From Halanaerobiaceae bacterium ANBcell28 (GTDB lineage Bacteria; Bacillota; Halanaerobiia; Halanaerobiales; DTU029): a stretch of DNA of 64,000 bases. Within the stretch, counting starts at the first letter, position 1. The number at the start of each line of letters is the position of its first letter. Shown piece after piece: positions 26,550 to 35,900 of the stretch. Both the position numbers and the translations under genes were made by a program. The DNA lies in the NCBI GenBank assembly GCA_037623315.1, contig JBBJJH010000004.1:91303-155302 (forward strand), given 5' to 3'. The notes beneath the pieces are model-generated. The model was not told where the DNA came from and did no database searches. It saw nothing but the letters and a program-made list of their open reading frames with translations.

Positions 26550-28298
26550 ATGAAAAAAATAATGTTAGGTAATGAAGCTATTGCGAGAGGAGCTTACGAA
26601 GCTGGTGCTACTGTTGCTTCATCATATCCAGGAACACCTAGTACTGAGATTACTGAAAATATTGCCAAATATGATGAAATATATTCTGAGTGGTCTCCAA
26701 ATGAAAAGGTGTCTTTAGAGGTGGTGATTGGAGCAGCAATTGCAGGAGCTCGTTCAATAACTGCTATGAAACATGTAGGATTGAATGTAGCTGCTGATCC
26801 ACTCTTTACAGTTTCTTATTCAGGAGTTAATGCAGGTTTAGTTCTAGCAGTTGCTGATGATCCAGGGATGCATAGTTCTCAAAATGAACAGGATAGTAGA
26901 CATTATGCACGTTCAGCTAAATTACCTATGCTTGAGCCATCTGATAGTCAGGAATGTAAAGATTTTATAAAAGAAGCCTTTGAAATTAGTGAAAACTTTG
27001 ATACACCTATTATCGTTCGCTCTTCTACAAGGATATCTCATTCTTGCAGTATTGTCGAACTAGGCGAAAGAGAAGAAGTGGAGTTAAAAGATTATAAAAA
27101 AGACTTTGAAAAGTATGTAATGATGCCAGCTATGGGTAGAAAAAGGCATCCAATTATAGAAAAGAGAATGGAAGATTTAAAGGAATTTGCAAATAAAACT
27201 GAACTTAATAAAATATACTGGGGCAATAAAAAAATAGGAGTAATAAGTAGTGGAATTGCCTATCAATATGCTCGTGAAGCCTTTGGTAATGAAATATCTT
27301 ATTTAAAACTAGGTATGGTTTATCCATTAGCAGATGATTTGATTAGAGAGTTTGCAAATGAAGTAGATACATTATATGTTGTGGAAGAATTAGAACCATT
27401 TTTTGAAAATTATATTAAAGCTATGGGTATTGAAGTAATTGGCAAAGAAAAACTTCCTATTGTTGGAGAATTAAATGCTCAAATTATTAGGGAAAATATG
27501 CTTGATCAAAAATTAAATTTTGATTCACCAATAAAGGATCATACACCTATTAGACCTCCAGTTATGTGTCCAGGTTGTCCACATCGTGGTGCTTTTCATA
27601 TACTTAATAAGCTAGGATTAGTTGTTACTGGTGATATTGGTTGCTATACTTTAGGTGCTATTCCTCCAACAGAAGCAATGGATACTTGTGTTTGTATGGG
27701 TGCAAGTGTAAGTATGGCACATGGTATGGATAAAGCCAGAGGTAAGGAATTTGCTAAGAAGACAATTGGTGTATTAGGAGATTCTACTTTTATTCATTCT
27801 GGTATAACAGGATTGATTGATATTGTATATAATAAAGGTATTTCTACAATAATGATATTAGATAATTCAATTACTGGTATGACAGGACATCAGGACAATC
27901 CTACAACTGGTTATACTATTAAAGGCGAAGAAACAGTTCAAGTTGACCTAGTTAAATTGTCACATGCTATCGGAATTAATAGGGTAGTTGTGGCTGATCC
28001 ATTTGATCTTGAAGAATTTGAGAGGGTGGTTAGTGAAGAAGTTGCTGCTGAAGAACCTTCTGTTATTATTTCACAAAGGCCTTGTGCTTTACTAGATACA
28101 GCTGACTATAGTGGAATTGTTGAAATAGATAGAGATGTGTGCGATTATTGTCAACAATGTACTTCGCTGGGTTGCCCTGCAATAGTTGATAAAGATGATC
28201 ATATAGAGATAAATGAGGCTCTCTGTAATGGTTGTACTCTTTGTTTTGAGAAGTGTGATTTTGGGATTATGACAAAGGCTGGTGAAGATAATGCATAA
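26550..28298 (+). CDS. iorA: Indolepyruvate ferredoxin oxidoreductase, alpha subunit
   Basis: 582 aa. N-terminal pyruvate:ferredoxin oxidoreductase-like domain (SSYPGTPSTEITE at ~25-37), a TPP-binding domain after ~340 (CPGCPHRGAFHIL, GDIGCYTLGA, GVLGDSTFIHSGITG) and a C-terminal ferredoxin pair with CDYCQQCTSLGCP and CNGCTLCFEKC. Oxidatively decarboxylates aryl pyruvates to arylacetyl-CoA, reducing ferredoxin. GGAGG ribosome site. Overlaps iorB. Confidence 0.96.
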   Translation: MKKIMLGNEAIARGAYEAGATVASSYPGTPSTEITENIAKYDEIYSEWSPNEKVSLEVVIGAAIAGARSITAMKHVGLNVAADPLFTVSYSGVNAGLVLAVADDPGMHSSQNEQDSRHYARSAKLPMLEPSDSQECKDFIKEAFEISENFDTPIIVRSSTRISHSCSIVELGEREEVELKDYKKDFEKYVMMPAMGRKRHPIIEKRMEDLKEFANKTELNKIYWGNKKIGVISSGIAYQYAREAFGNEISYLKLGMVYPLADDLIREFANEVDTLYVVEELEPFFENYIKAMGIEVIGKEKLPIVGELNAQIIRENMLDQKLNFDSPIKDHTPIRPPVMCPGCPHRGAFHILNKLGLVVTGDIGCYTLGAIPPTEAMDTCVCMGASVSMAHGMDKARGKEFAKKTIGVLGDSTFIHSGITGLIDIVYNKGISTIMILDNSITGMTGHQDNPTTGYTIKGEETVQVDLVKLSHAIGINRVVVADPFDLEEFERVVSEEVAAEEPSVIISQRPCALLDTADYSGIVEIDRDVCDYCQQCTSLGCPAIVDKDDHIEINEALCNGCTLCFEKCDFGIMTKAGEDNA

Positions 28299-28881
28299 GT
28301 TAAATATTATGATAATTGGTGTTGGTGGTCAAGGGACATTGCTTGCTAGTAGAGTTATAGGAAATGTAGCTTTAAAAAGATCTTATGATGTAAAAATGTC
28401 AGAAGTCCACGGTATGGCTCAACGTGGAGGAAGTGTTGTTACTAATGTAAAAATTGCTGAGAAAGTATATTCACCTATCATTGAAAAGCAAGAAGCAGAT
28501 ATTGTATTAGCATTTGAGAAGTTAGAAGCCTTACGATGGGTTGATTATTTAAAACCTGGTGGAACCATGATAATAAACGATCAGGAAATTGCTCCTATAC
28601 CTGTAATTATAGGTCAAGCAGAATATCCAAAAGAGATTATTAATAAAATTAAAGATAATTATGAAAATATTATTTCAATAAATGCTTTATCTATTGCAAA
28701 GGAATGTGGTACTATTAAAGCTGTTAACACTGTTTTAATTGGTTTAATGGCTAGTTTATTAGATATTCCTAAAGAAGAATGGTTAGAATCAATTAATGAA
28801 AATGTACCGGAAAAGTTTATTGATGTAAATCTTAAAGCTTTTGAAGAAGGTTATAATTATTCTTCTAAAATACTTGTATAA
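28291..28881 (+). CDS. iorB: Indolepyruvate ferredoxin oxidoreductase, beta subunit
   Basis: 196 aa. Gamma-type POR domain: IMIIGVGGQGTLLASRVIG (~7-25) and the motif SEVHGMAQRGGSVVTNVK (~41-58). Completes the two-subunit enzyme with IorA. The ATG at 28291 overlaps the iorA stop by 8 bases; GTG at 28282 is also in frame. Translational coupling explains the weak ribosome site. Confidence 0.95.
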   Translation: MHKLNIMIIGVGGQGTLLASRVIGNVALKRSYDVKMSEVHGMAQRGGSVVTNVKIAEKVYSPIIEKQEADIVLAFEKLEALRWVDYLKPGGTMIINDQEIAPIPVIIGQAEYPKEIINKIKDNYENIISINALSIAKECGTIKAVNTVLIGLMASLLDIPKEEWLESINENVPEKFIDVNLKAFEEGYNYSSKILV

Positions 28882-28902
28882 GTTATGTAAGGAGGGTTTT
28901 TA

Positions 28903-29331
28903 GTGCTTGTTAAGCAGATTTCTATATTCTTAGAAAATAAATCTGGTAGATTGGCTGAAGTTACAAATATTCTAGGTGATAGTGGAATTGATCTGATAGC
29001 GATTTCAATCTCTGATACAACTGACTTTGGTATTTTGAGAATCATAGTTAATAAACCTGAATTAGCAGAAGATATTCTAAAAGAAAAAAAACTAACAGTT
29101 AATTGTACAAATGTTATAGCTATATCTGTTAAAGATGTGCCAGGTGGTCTGGCTAAAGCTTTAACAATATTATCTAAAGAATGTATTGGTGTAGAATATA
29201 TGTATGCTGTTGGTAAAGAGACTACTGATGCTGTTGTGATATTAAGGGTAGATGAATTGGAAAAATCTATTGAAGTTTTAATGTCCAATAATATTAAAGT
29301 ACTTAAAGCTAAAGACGTTTATAAAATCTAA
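28903..29331 (+). CDS. Tandem ACT-domain protein
   Basis: 142 aa from GTG at 28903 behind AAGGAGG. Two ACT domains: ~3-68 (QISIFLENKSGRLAEVTNIL) and ~72-140 (AISVKDVPGGLAKALTIL). ACT domains bind amino acids; this stand-alone type is a frequent last gene of ior/paaK clusters and probably senses an aromatic amino acid. No DNA-binding or catalytic domain is attached. Confidence 0.92.
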   Translation: MLVKQISIFLENKSGRLAEVTNILGDSGIDLIAISISDTTDFGILRIIVNKPELAEDILKEKKLTVNCTNVIAISVKDVPGGLAKALTILSKECIGVEYMYAVGKETTDAVVILRVDELEKSIEVLMSNNIKVLKAKDVYKI

Positions 29332-29352
29332 TTAAATACTAGTTTTTTCTTA

Positions 29353-29388
29353 AATCGCAGTCAATTTTAACTTGGCTGCGATTTTTTT
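29353..29388 (+). terminator. Terminator of the paaK-ior-ACT operon
   Basis: AATCGCAG (29353-29360) pairs with CTGCGATT (29375-29382), extended by TCAA/TTGG, followed by seven T. Confidence 0.92.
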
Positions 29389-29399
29389 CACATACAATC

Positions 29400-29428
29400 T
29401 TTACAATAAAAAAAATATATTATATAAT
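29400..29428 (+). promoter_or_regulatory. Promoter of the first FMN-binding protein gene
   Basis: TTTACA (29400-29405), 17-base spacer, TATAAT (29423-29428). The same arrangement, with shared flanking words, occurs at 31251-31279 before the second gene. Confidence 0.75.
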
Positions 29429-29553
29429 AAAGGCAAATGTTATACAAAAAGGAGGGAAGAGACTTACAAAACAAGGTTAATTTTGCCTTTTTAAAACGAA
29501 GGTAATTGAAAATTAGTGAATTTAATTACAATTAGAGAATGGGGGAATGTATG

Positions 29554-30930
29554 ATGAAGAAATTACTTGCTATTATGGCACTTGTTTTTATTTTAGCAGT
29601 AATAATAGTTTCAGGTGATTATGGGACAGAGGAAACAGTACAAGAAACAGTAGTAAGAGATACAATTGTAGAGATAGATGTTGATGGAGATTTGTATATT
29701 GGTTATTCAGAGTATCGAAGGGGCTATGTTGAAGCACATGTTGTACTTGATAATGATGAGATTGTATATATTGACTTAATTGAGTACAATAATCTTGGAC
29801 TTGCAAAGGGTGATGACTATACATATGATGAATTTCATGAAGCCATGGAAGTCTTGCCGCAACGTTTTTTAGAAGCTAATGATTATAATATTGATATAGT
29901 AAGTGGAGCTACCTCAACTTCTAATAAAGCAATGGAAGCTGTTGAGATGGCGCTGGCTAAGGCTGATGGTCAGACACAATTTGATGGTACATATATGGGT
30001 GTTTCTCACCCAAATGGTAATGATTGGGGTATAGCTATAGTAAAAGTTGAAAATGGAAATATACTTGAAGTTGAACTTGAGGAAGTTTATGCTGGTGAAT
30101 TAAAAGATGATGACTACATGTTTGATACCTTCCATGATGCTAAAGAAGTTATAGCAGAAAGAATGGTAGATGCAAATGATTATGGTGTAGATATTTACTC
30201 AGGAGCAACAGCTAGTTCTGATTTTTGGATTGACGCTGCACAAAACGCTATAGCTAAAGCAGGTTATGCAGATGATATAGAGGTAATAGAAGAATATGAA
30301 AATGGTATCATTGAAACAGAAAATGATTATAAAGCTATAGGGGATGTCTACACAGGTTATTCTGAATTTAGTAGAGGTTATGTAGAAGCTCTGGTTGAAC
30401 TTGATAATGATAAGATCATTGCTGTTAATTTGATCGAGTACAATAATCAGGGTATACCTAAAGATGATGATTATAGATGGGATGAATATCATGAAGCTAT
30501 GAAGGTATTACCTGCTAGATTTGTAGAAGCTAATGATTATAATGTTGATATTGTTAGTGGTGCAACAAGTACTTCTAACAAAGCTATGGATGCAGTTAAA
30601 ATGGCATTAGCCAAAGCAGCAGGAGAGACTCAATTTGATGGTACTTATATGGCTATATCTGATCCAACAAGTCGTAATGCCTGGGGTATAGCGATAGTAA
30701 CTGTAGAAGACGGAAATATAATCGACCTTAGCTTAGAAGAGTCTAATGATGGTGAATTAAAAGATGAGGATTATTCTTGGGATGAATTCCACGAGGCTCA
30801 AGAAATTATAGCTGAAAGAATTTTAGAAGCAAATACTTATGATGTTGATACCTATAGTGGTGCTACATCAAGCTCTAATTTATGGATTCAAGCTGTAGAA
30901 AGAGTACTAGAAAAAGTCACTCTTAATTAA
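29554..30930 (+). CDS. Exported protein with four FMN-binding domains
   Basis: 458 aa from ATG at 29554 (GGGGGA 7 bases upstream; ATG at 29551 also possible). Hydrophobic signal/anchor ~3-25, then two ~190-residue units, each made of two FMN_bind-like domains. Each domain ends with a flavinylation-type motif: SGATSTSN (~117), SGATASSD (~215), SGATSTSN (~333), SGATSSSN (~433). In this family FMN is attached to the Thr by the ApbE transferase outside the cytoplasm. Probably an extracytoplasmic electron carrier; four flavin sites in a row would suit electron transfer along the protein. ApbE is not in the window. Confidence 0.85.
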   Translation: MKKLLAIMALVFILAVIIVSGDYGTEETVQETVVRDTIVEIDVDGDLYIGYSEYRRGYVEAHVVLDNDEIVYIDLIEYNNLGLAKGDDYTYDEFHEAMEVLPQRFLEANDYNIDIVSGATSTSNKAMEAVEMALAKADGQTQFDGTYMGVSHPNGNDWGIAIVKVENGNILEVELEEVYAGELKDDDYMFDTFHDAKEVIAERMVDANDYGVDIYSGATASSDFWIDAAQNAIAKAGYADDIEVIEEYENGIIETENDYKAIGDVYTGYSEFSRGYVEALVELDNDKIIAVNLIEYNNQGIPKDDDYRWDEYHEAMKVLPARFVEANDYNVDIVSGATSTSNKAMDAVKMALAKAAGETQFDGTYMAISDPTSRNAWGIAIVTVEDGNIIDLSLEESNDGELKDEDYSWDEFHEAQEIIAERILEANTYDVDTYSGATSSSNLWIQAVERVLEKVTLN

Positions 30931-30955
30931 ATATAATAAAATAAGTAAAATTATT

Positions 30956-30985
30956 AACCCTGCATCTTTCTTGCAGGGTTTTTTA
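30956..30985 (+). terminator. Terminator after the first FMN-binding protein gene
   Basis: AACCCTGCA (30956-30964) and TGCAGGGTT (30972-30980) form a perfect 9-bp stem with following T. Confidence 0.93.
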
Positions 30986-31250
30986 TGCACTTTTTTGATA
31001 AAAAAATAACTATATAAAAATACTTGAGTAATTCTCTTTTATAAAACTATTCAAAAAAATATGTGAAGATATATACAATAACTTCTTATAAATAAATGAT
31101 ATGATAAGATGATACAAACCTTAGATAGTAACTGATATGAAAGTATTCATTGACTTAAGCTAGATAATTATAATTTAACAATACTCCCTTATATTTGTTA
31201 ACGTAAATCGTTTATTTTGCTACAATAGTAAGTTTTTTTCACATAGTTTC

Positions 31251-31279
31251 TTTACAAATATAAATGATTATTGTATAAT
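31251..31279 (+). promoter_or_regulatory. Promoter of the second FMN-binding protein gene
   Basis: TTTACA (31251-31256), 17-base spacer, TATAAT (31274-31279). TTTTTTTCACATA lies just upstream and AAATGTTATACAAA just downstream, both also present around the 29400 promoter. Confidence 0.75.
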
Positions 31280-31407
31280 ATAATCAAATGTTATACAAAG
31301 CAAGGGGAGGAGGTTTATAAAATAAACATAGTTTGCCAGTGATTGTGCATTTGAAAACAATATATAGTGAAACATATTACATTTAATAATTAAGGGGAGA
31401 AAATATT

Positions 31408-32673
31408 ATGAAAAAATTATTATTTATTCTTACACTAATTCTTATTTCTTTTTCTATATTAGTTATTGCCAATGATAGAGCAGTAGAAGATATTGATCTG
31501 AATTTATATCTAGGTTATTCTCAATTTAGCAGAGGATATGTTGAAGCTCAAGTTGAACTTGATGGAGACAAAATTGTAAGTGTTAATCTAACAGAATATG
31601 ATGCTTTAGGTTTAGCTAAAGGAGAAGATTATAGACTTGAAGAACAAGTAGAAGCTATTAAAGCTTTACCTGAAAGATTTGTAGAAGCCAATGATTATAA
31701 TGTTGACGCATATACTGGTGCTACAAGTACTTCAAATAAAGCTATGGAAGCAGTTAAAATGGCATTAGCTAAAGCTGCTGGAGAGACAGAATTTGATGGA
31801 ACTTATATGGGTATTTCTGAGCCAACTAGCCGTAATGCCTGGGGTATTGCAATAGTAACATTTGAAGATGGAAAATTAGTAGATTTAAGTTTAGAAGAAT
31901 CTAGTGATGGTGAATTAAAAGACGAGAATTATTCACTTGATGCATTTCATGAAGCAAAACCAGCAATGACAGAAAGAATGATTGAAGCAAACAGTTCTGA
32001 TGTTGATACCTTTAGTGGTGCAACTTCAAGTTCTAATCTATGGATTGAAGCTGTAGAAAATGCTTTTGATAAAGCTGGTATTAGCAACGATATATATCTA
32101 GGTTATTCTCAATTTAGCAGAGGATATGTTGAAGCTCAAGTTGAACTTGATGGAGACAAAATTGTAAGTGTTAATCTAACAGAATATGATGCTTTAGGTT
32201 TAGCTAAAGGAGAAGATTATAGACTTGAAGAACAAGTAGAAGCTATTAAAGCTTTACCTGAAAGATTTGTAGAAGCCAATGATTATAATGTTGACGCATA
32301 TACTGGTGCTACAAGTACTTCAAATAAAGCTATGGAAGCAGTTAAAATGGCATTAGCTAAAGCTGCTGGAGAGACAGAATTTGATGGAACTTATATGGGT
32401 ATTTCTGAGCCAACTAGCCGTAATGCCTGGGGTATTGCAATAGTAACATTTGAAGATGGAAAATTAGTAGATTTAAGTTTAGAAGAATCTAGTGATGGTG
32501 AATTAAAAGACGAGAATTATTCACTTGATGCATTTCATGAAGCAAAACCAGCAATGACAGAAAGAATGATTGAAGCAAACAGTTCTGATGTTGATACCTT
32601 TAGTGGTGCAACTTCAAGTTCTAATCTATGGATTGAAGCTGTAGAAAATGCTTTTGATAAAGCTGGTTTATAA
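31408..32673 (+). CDS. Exported FMN-binding protein made of two almost identical halves
   Basis: 421 aa. Signal peptide ~1-22, then two copies of a ~190-residue unit (each two FMN_bind-like domains) joined by a short linker GISND. Motifs: TGATSTSN and SGATSSSN in each half, i.e. four potential flavin sites. The halves are encoded by a 575-bp direct repeat that I find identical base for base (31505-32079 and 32093-32667). Paralogous to the preceding gene but more uniform. AAGGGGAG ribosome site. Likely flavinylated by ApbE and located outside the cytoplasmic membrane. Confidence 0.85.
   Translation: MKKLLFILTLILISFSILVIANDRAVEDIDLNLYLGYSQFSRGYVEAQVELDGDKIVSVNLTEYDALGLAKGEDYRLEEQVEAIKALPERFVEANDYNVDAYTGATSTSNKAMEAVKMALAKAAGETEFDGTYMGISEPTSRNAWGIAIVTFEDGKLVDLSLEESSDGELKDENYSLDAFHEAKPAMTERMIEANSSDVDTFSGATSSSNLWIEAVENAFDKAGISNDIYLGYSQFSRGYVEAQVELDGDKIVSVNLTEYDALGLAKGEDYRLEEQVEAIKALPERFVEANDYNVDAYTGATSTSNKAMEAVKMALAKAAGETEFDGTYMGISEPTSRNAWGIAIVTFEDGKLVDLSLEESSDGELKDENYSLDAFHEAKPAMTERMIEANSSDVDTFSGATSSSNLWIEAVENAFDKAGL
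31505..32079 (+). repeat. 575-bp direct repeat, copy 1
   Basis: Identical to 32093-32667 as far as can be read line by line; period 588 bases, a multiple of three, so the frame is kept. Bases outside the limits differ at once (T against A at the left, A against T at the right). Confidence 0.93.
32093..32667 (+). repeat. 575-bp direct repeat, copy 2
   Basis: Second copy of the repeat at 31505-32079, separated from it by 13 bases. Even synonymous sites agree, so the duplication is very recent or kept uniform by gene conversion. Confidence 0.93.
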
Positions 32674-32756
32674 GTAATAAATGTTTTATAAGTAAAGATT
32701 GATTTTTAATAATTTAAATTTAAATTAAAACTAAAATATAATAGATATTATATATG

Positions 32757-32787
32757 CCTCATAAGAGTAATCTTATGAGGTTTTTTT
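32757..32787 (+). terminator. Terminator after the second FMN-binding protein gene
   Basis: CCTCATAAGA (32757-32766), loop GTAA, TCTTATGAGG (32771-32780), seven T. Perfect 10-bp stem. Confidence 0.95.
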
Positions 32788-32902
32788 GTCTGAGATTATA
32801 TTTAATAAAATAAAGGTAAAATTTAACTGGTATAGAATATAATATATAGAATTAATTAACAAAATTAAATAAAAAAGGAAAAAGAGAGAGGAGAATTTAT
32901 TT

Positions 32903-35900
32903 ATGATTAAAAAGACTAGTTTTATTTTGCCATGTGTTTTAATTATTTTGCTTTTGATTTCTTTAGGAATTCAAGCAGATACGGATACGGAAAATTCTGA
33001 AAATGGACTGGAATACAGAGTATCTACATATCTTTGGATTGCAAACTCTGATGAACCTACTGTTTCTAAAATCGATATGACTACAGGAGAAGAATTAGAA
33101 AAATTTTATGTAGGTCCACATGCTGAAAGCGAAGCCAATTACATAGCAGTAGATAAACATGCAAATTCTTGGCTTATAAACGAATATGATGGATTATTAT
33201 TGAAAATACATATTGACGAAAATATTAGAGAAGAAAGTATAGAACAGATGCAGGATAACTCTGATATATTGGAATGGGGTGAAGATGATAGAGTAGAAGT
33301 AATTAAAGATTTTGCTACAGATTTTATTCCTAAAACTCTTGCAGTAGATAAAAATAATATTATCTGGGTTGGATTAACAGGCATTAATTCGAATAAAATT
33401 ATGGGTTTTGATAGCGCAGGAAATGTAATTAATGAAGGTATTGAGATTTCTATTCAAGCATATAATTCAGTTATAGATAATAGTAATAATTTATGGCTTA
33501 TCGAGGAAAATTCTAATCAATTAGTAAAAGTAAATTTAGAAGAAGGTGAGTATAAAGAGTACTTTTCTAATAATAACTTGCATAATATAGCTGTTGATAA
33601 TAATAACTATCTTTGGTTTATAAATGAAAGTGCTAATGAACTATATAAGTTTGATGTTGAAGAAGAAAAATTTACTTTTCTTTTATTTTATAATGGTTTA
33701 TTTAAAGATATTGTAATTGATAGCATGAATAATGTTTGGGCAATTTGTGAATCAGGTACAATTCTAAAAATAAATGAGAATGGTAAAGTTCTTGATACAA
33801 TAAAGATTAATGATGAAATATATCCTGAAAGTATTATAATAGATTTTGATAATGATTTTTGGGTAATTGATAAGACTTTAGATTCAGTATTTAGGATAGA
33901 TTCAAATGCTAATATAATGGCTAATATTAAAATTGGATCAAATCCCTCTGTATGGGGAGATATGAATAGCTATATCCTTTGGAATATTGTATCAGATTCA
34001 CCATCGGTAATAGTAGAACAATCCGTAGATAAGGATTTTGTTTATCCAAAAGAAAGTGATATACAAGCTAGTTTTAATATAAAAGGACTTGGTGAAGTTT
34101 TTACTCGACAAAAGCCGATGGATTTAATATTTTTAGTGGATGTTTCAGGCAGTATGAGAGGTGCCCCTATCAGGAATGTGAGAATTGCTTCAGAAGAAAT
34201 AGTAAATTTACTTGGTAGTAGAGATAGGGCTGCAATTATTCCTTTTAATAGTAGTGCAAATGTATTACAAGAGTTTACCTATGATAAAAATGATTTAATT
34301 GAACAAATAAATCGTTTAAGTGCAGGTGGTGGTACGCGAATAGATAGGGGCATCGCTGAATCTATTCGACATTATGAGGACTATGGACGGGAAGATAGTT
34401 TGAAAGTAGTAATGCTGTTATCAGATGGGATAAGTTCTGCAGCTCCAGCTATTAATCAGGCTTATGAAGCTGCAGATAATAATATTCTTATTTATAGTCT
34501 AGGGATTGGCTCAGGTGTTGATCAAGAATTACTTGCTGAGATATCTGAGATAACTGGTGGTATTTATAGATTTAGTCCCACAGCTGATCAAATAAATGAA
34601 TTTATGGAAGAATTAGGTCGAGATATATTTAACAACTCTGGTAGAGATGTTAATTTGCAAATAAATATACCGAAAATGGATTCAGTAGTGCTTAAAAACA
34701 TAGAACCAGAACCACTTGATACAGTATATCAAGATGACGGTTCTATTATATTAAAATATAATTATGAGACTTTTCCAATGCAAACTGAAGAGCTAATTAT
34801 TCTTGATTATTATGGATATAATCTTGAACTAGGTGAGTATTTTTTAACTGATTCTACAATTTTAACATATAGAGATATAAATAATGAGTATTATCAAAAA
34901 GAATACCCTGCTTTAAGTTTTTTTGTAAAAGAAAAACCACAACTTTTAGCTTTCTCTAATCAAGCACAGTTTGAAGGAGAAACCTTATACTTAAGAGTTG
35001 GTTCATTAGATAGAGATAATGATTTTGAATATAGTGTTGAAAATTTACCTGAAGGTGCTAGTTTTTCTCCTGAAAATAGGATCTTGAAATGGGAAATTGA
35101 TTTTGGAAAAGCAGGAATTTATGAGGATATTGAGTTTAAAGTAAGTGATGGCCTATATGAAGATACTCAAAATATTAGTATTACTATTTTTGAAAGAAAC
35201 CGTTCCCCAGAATTAGATAGAATTGGCTTTAAAAAAGTAGTTGAAGGTGAGAAACTCGAATTTATTATTAACGCAGAAGATCCAGATGGAGATGAATTAA
35301 AGTTTTCAGCAGGTAACTTACCTCTAGGAGCAAGTTTTGATCCGAAGTTACGACTATTTTCTTGGGAACCAGAATACGGACAGGCAGGTTTTTATCCTAA
35401 CGTTGGATTTTATGTTACTGATGGTAAATTAATGGACAGTGAAAAAGTATTTATCTGGGTAGAAATGGGAGATAATATTCCACCTATTAGTAGAATACAC
35501 TTGACAGGTGAAAAATGGAGTGATGATTGGTTTAAATCTTCAGTAATTGTAACAATTACAGCAGAGGATAATCCTGGGGGAACAGGCGTTAGTGATATTT
35601 ATTATAAAGTTGAGGGAGACGAAGATTATCAGCTTTATGAAGGTCCTTTTGAGATAGATAAAGATGGTATAACTGAAGTATGGGCCTTCGCAATAGATAA
35701 TGCAGGCAATGAAGAGATTCCTCATAAAAAAGATGTTAAAATTTCAAAACCATGGACAGTTATGCCTTTTGCCTTGCTATGTCAAGAATTTGAAAATAAT
35801 GGAGAGGTAAGAATAGATACAGTGTTTAGTAATGGTAGAGTTCTATTAAATGGTAATCTTGCTTTTGATTATTTAGGTACTGCTAAAGATTCTATAGAGC

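Larger units (their letters stand above)
30931..31407. other. 477-base intergenic region between the two FMN-binding protein genes
   Basis: Contains the terminator of the first gene (30956-30984), then about 210 A/T-rich bases in which nothing can be supported, then the promoter and the 130-base leader of the second gene. The leader shares several words in the same order with the leader of the first gene. Confidence 0.6.
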
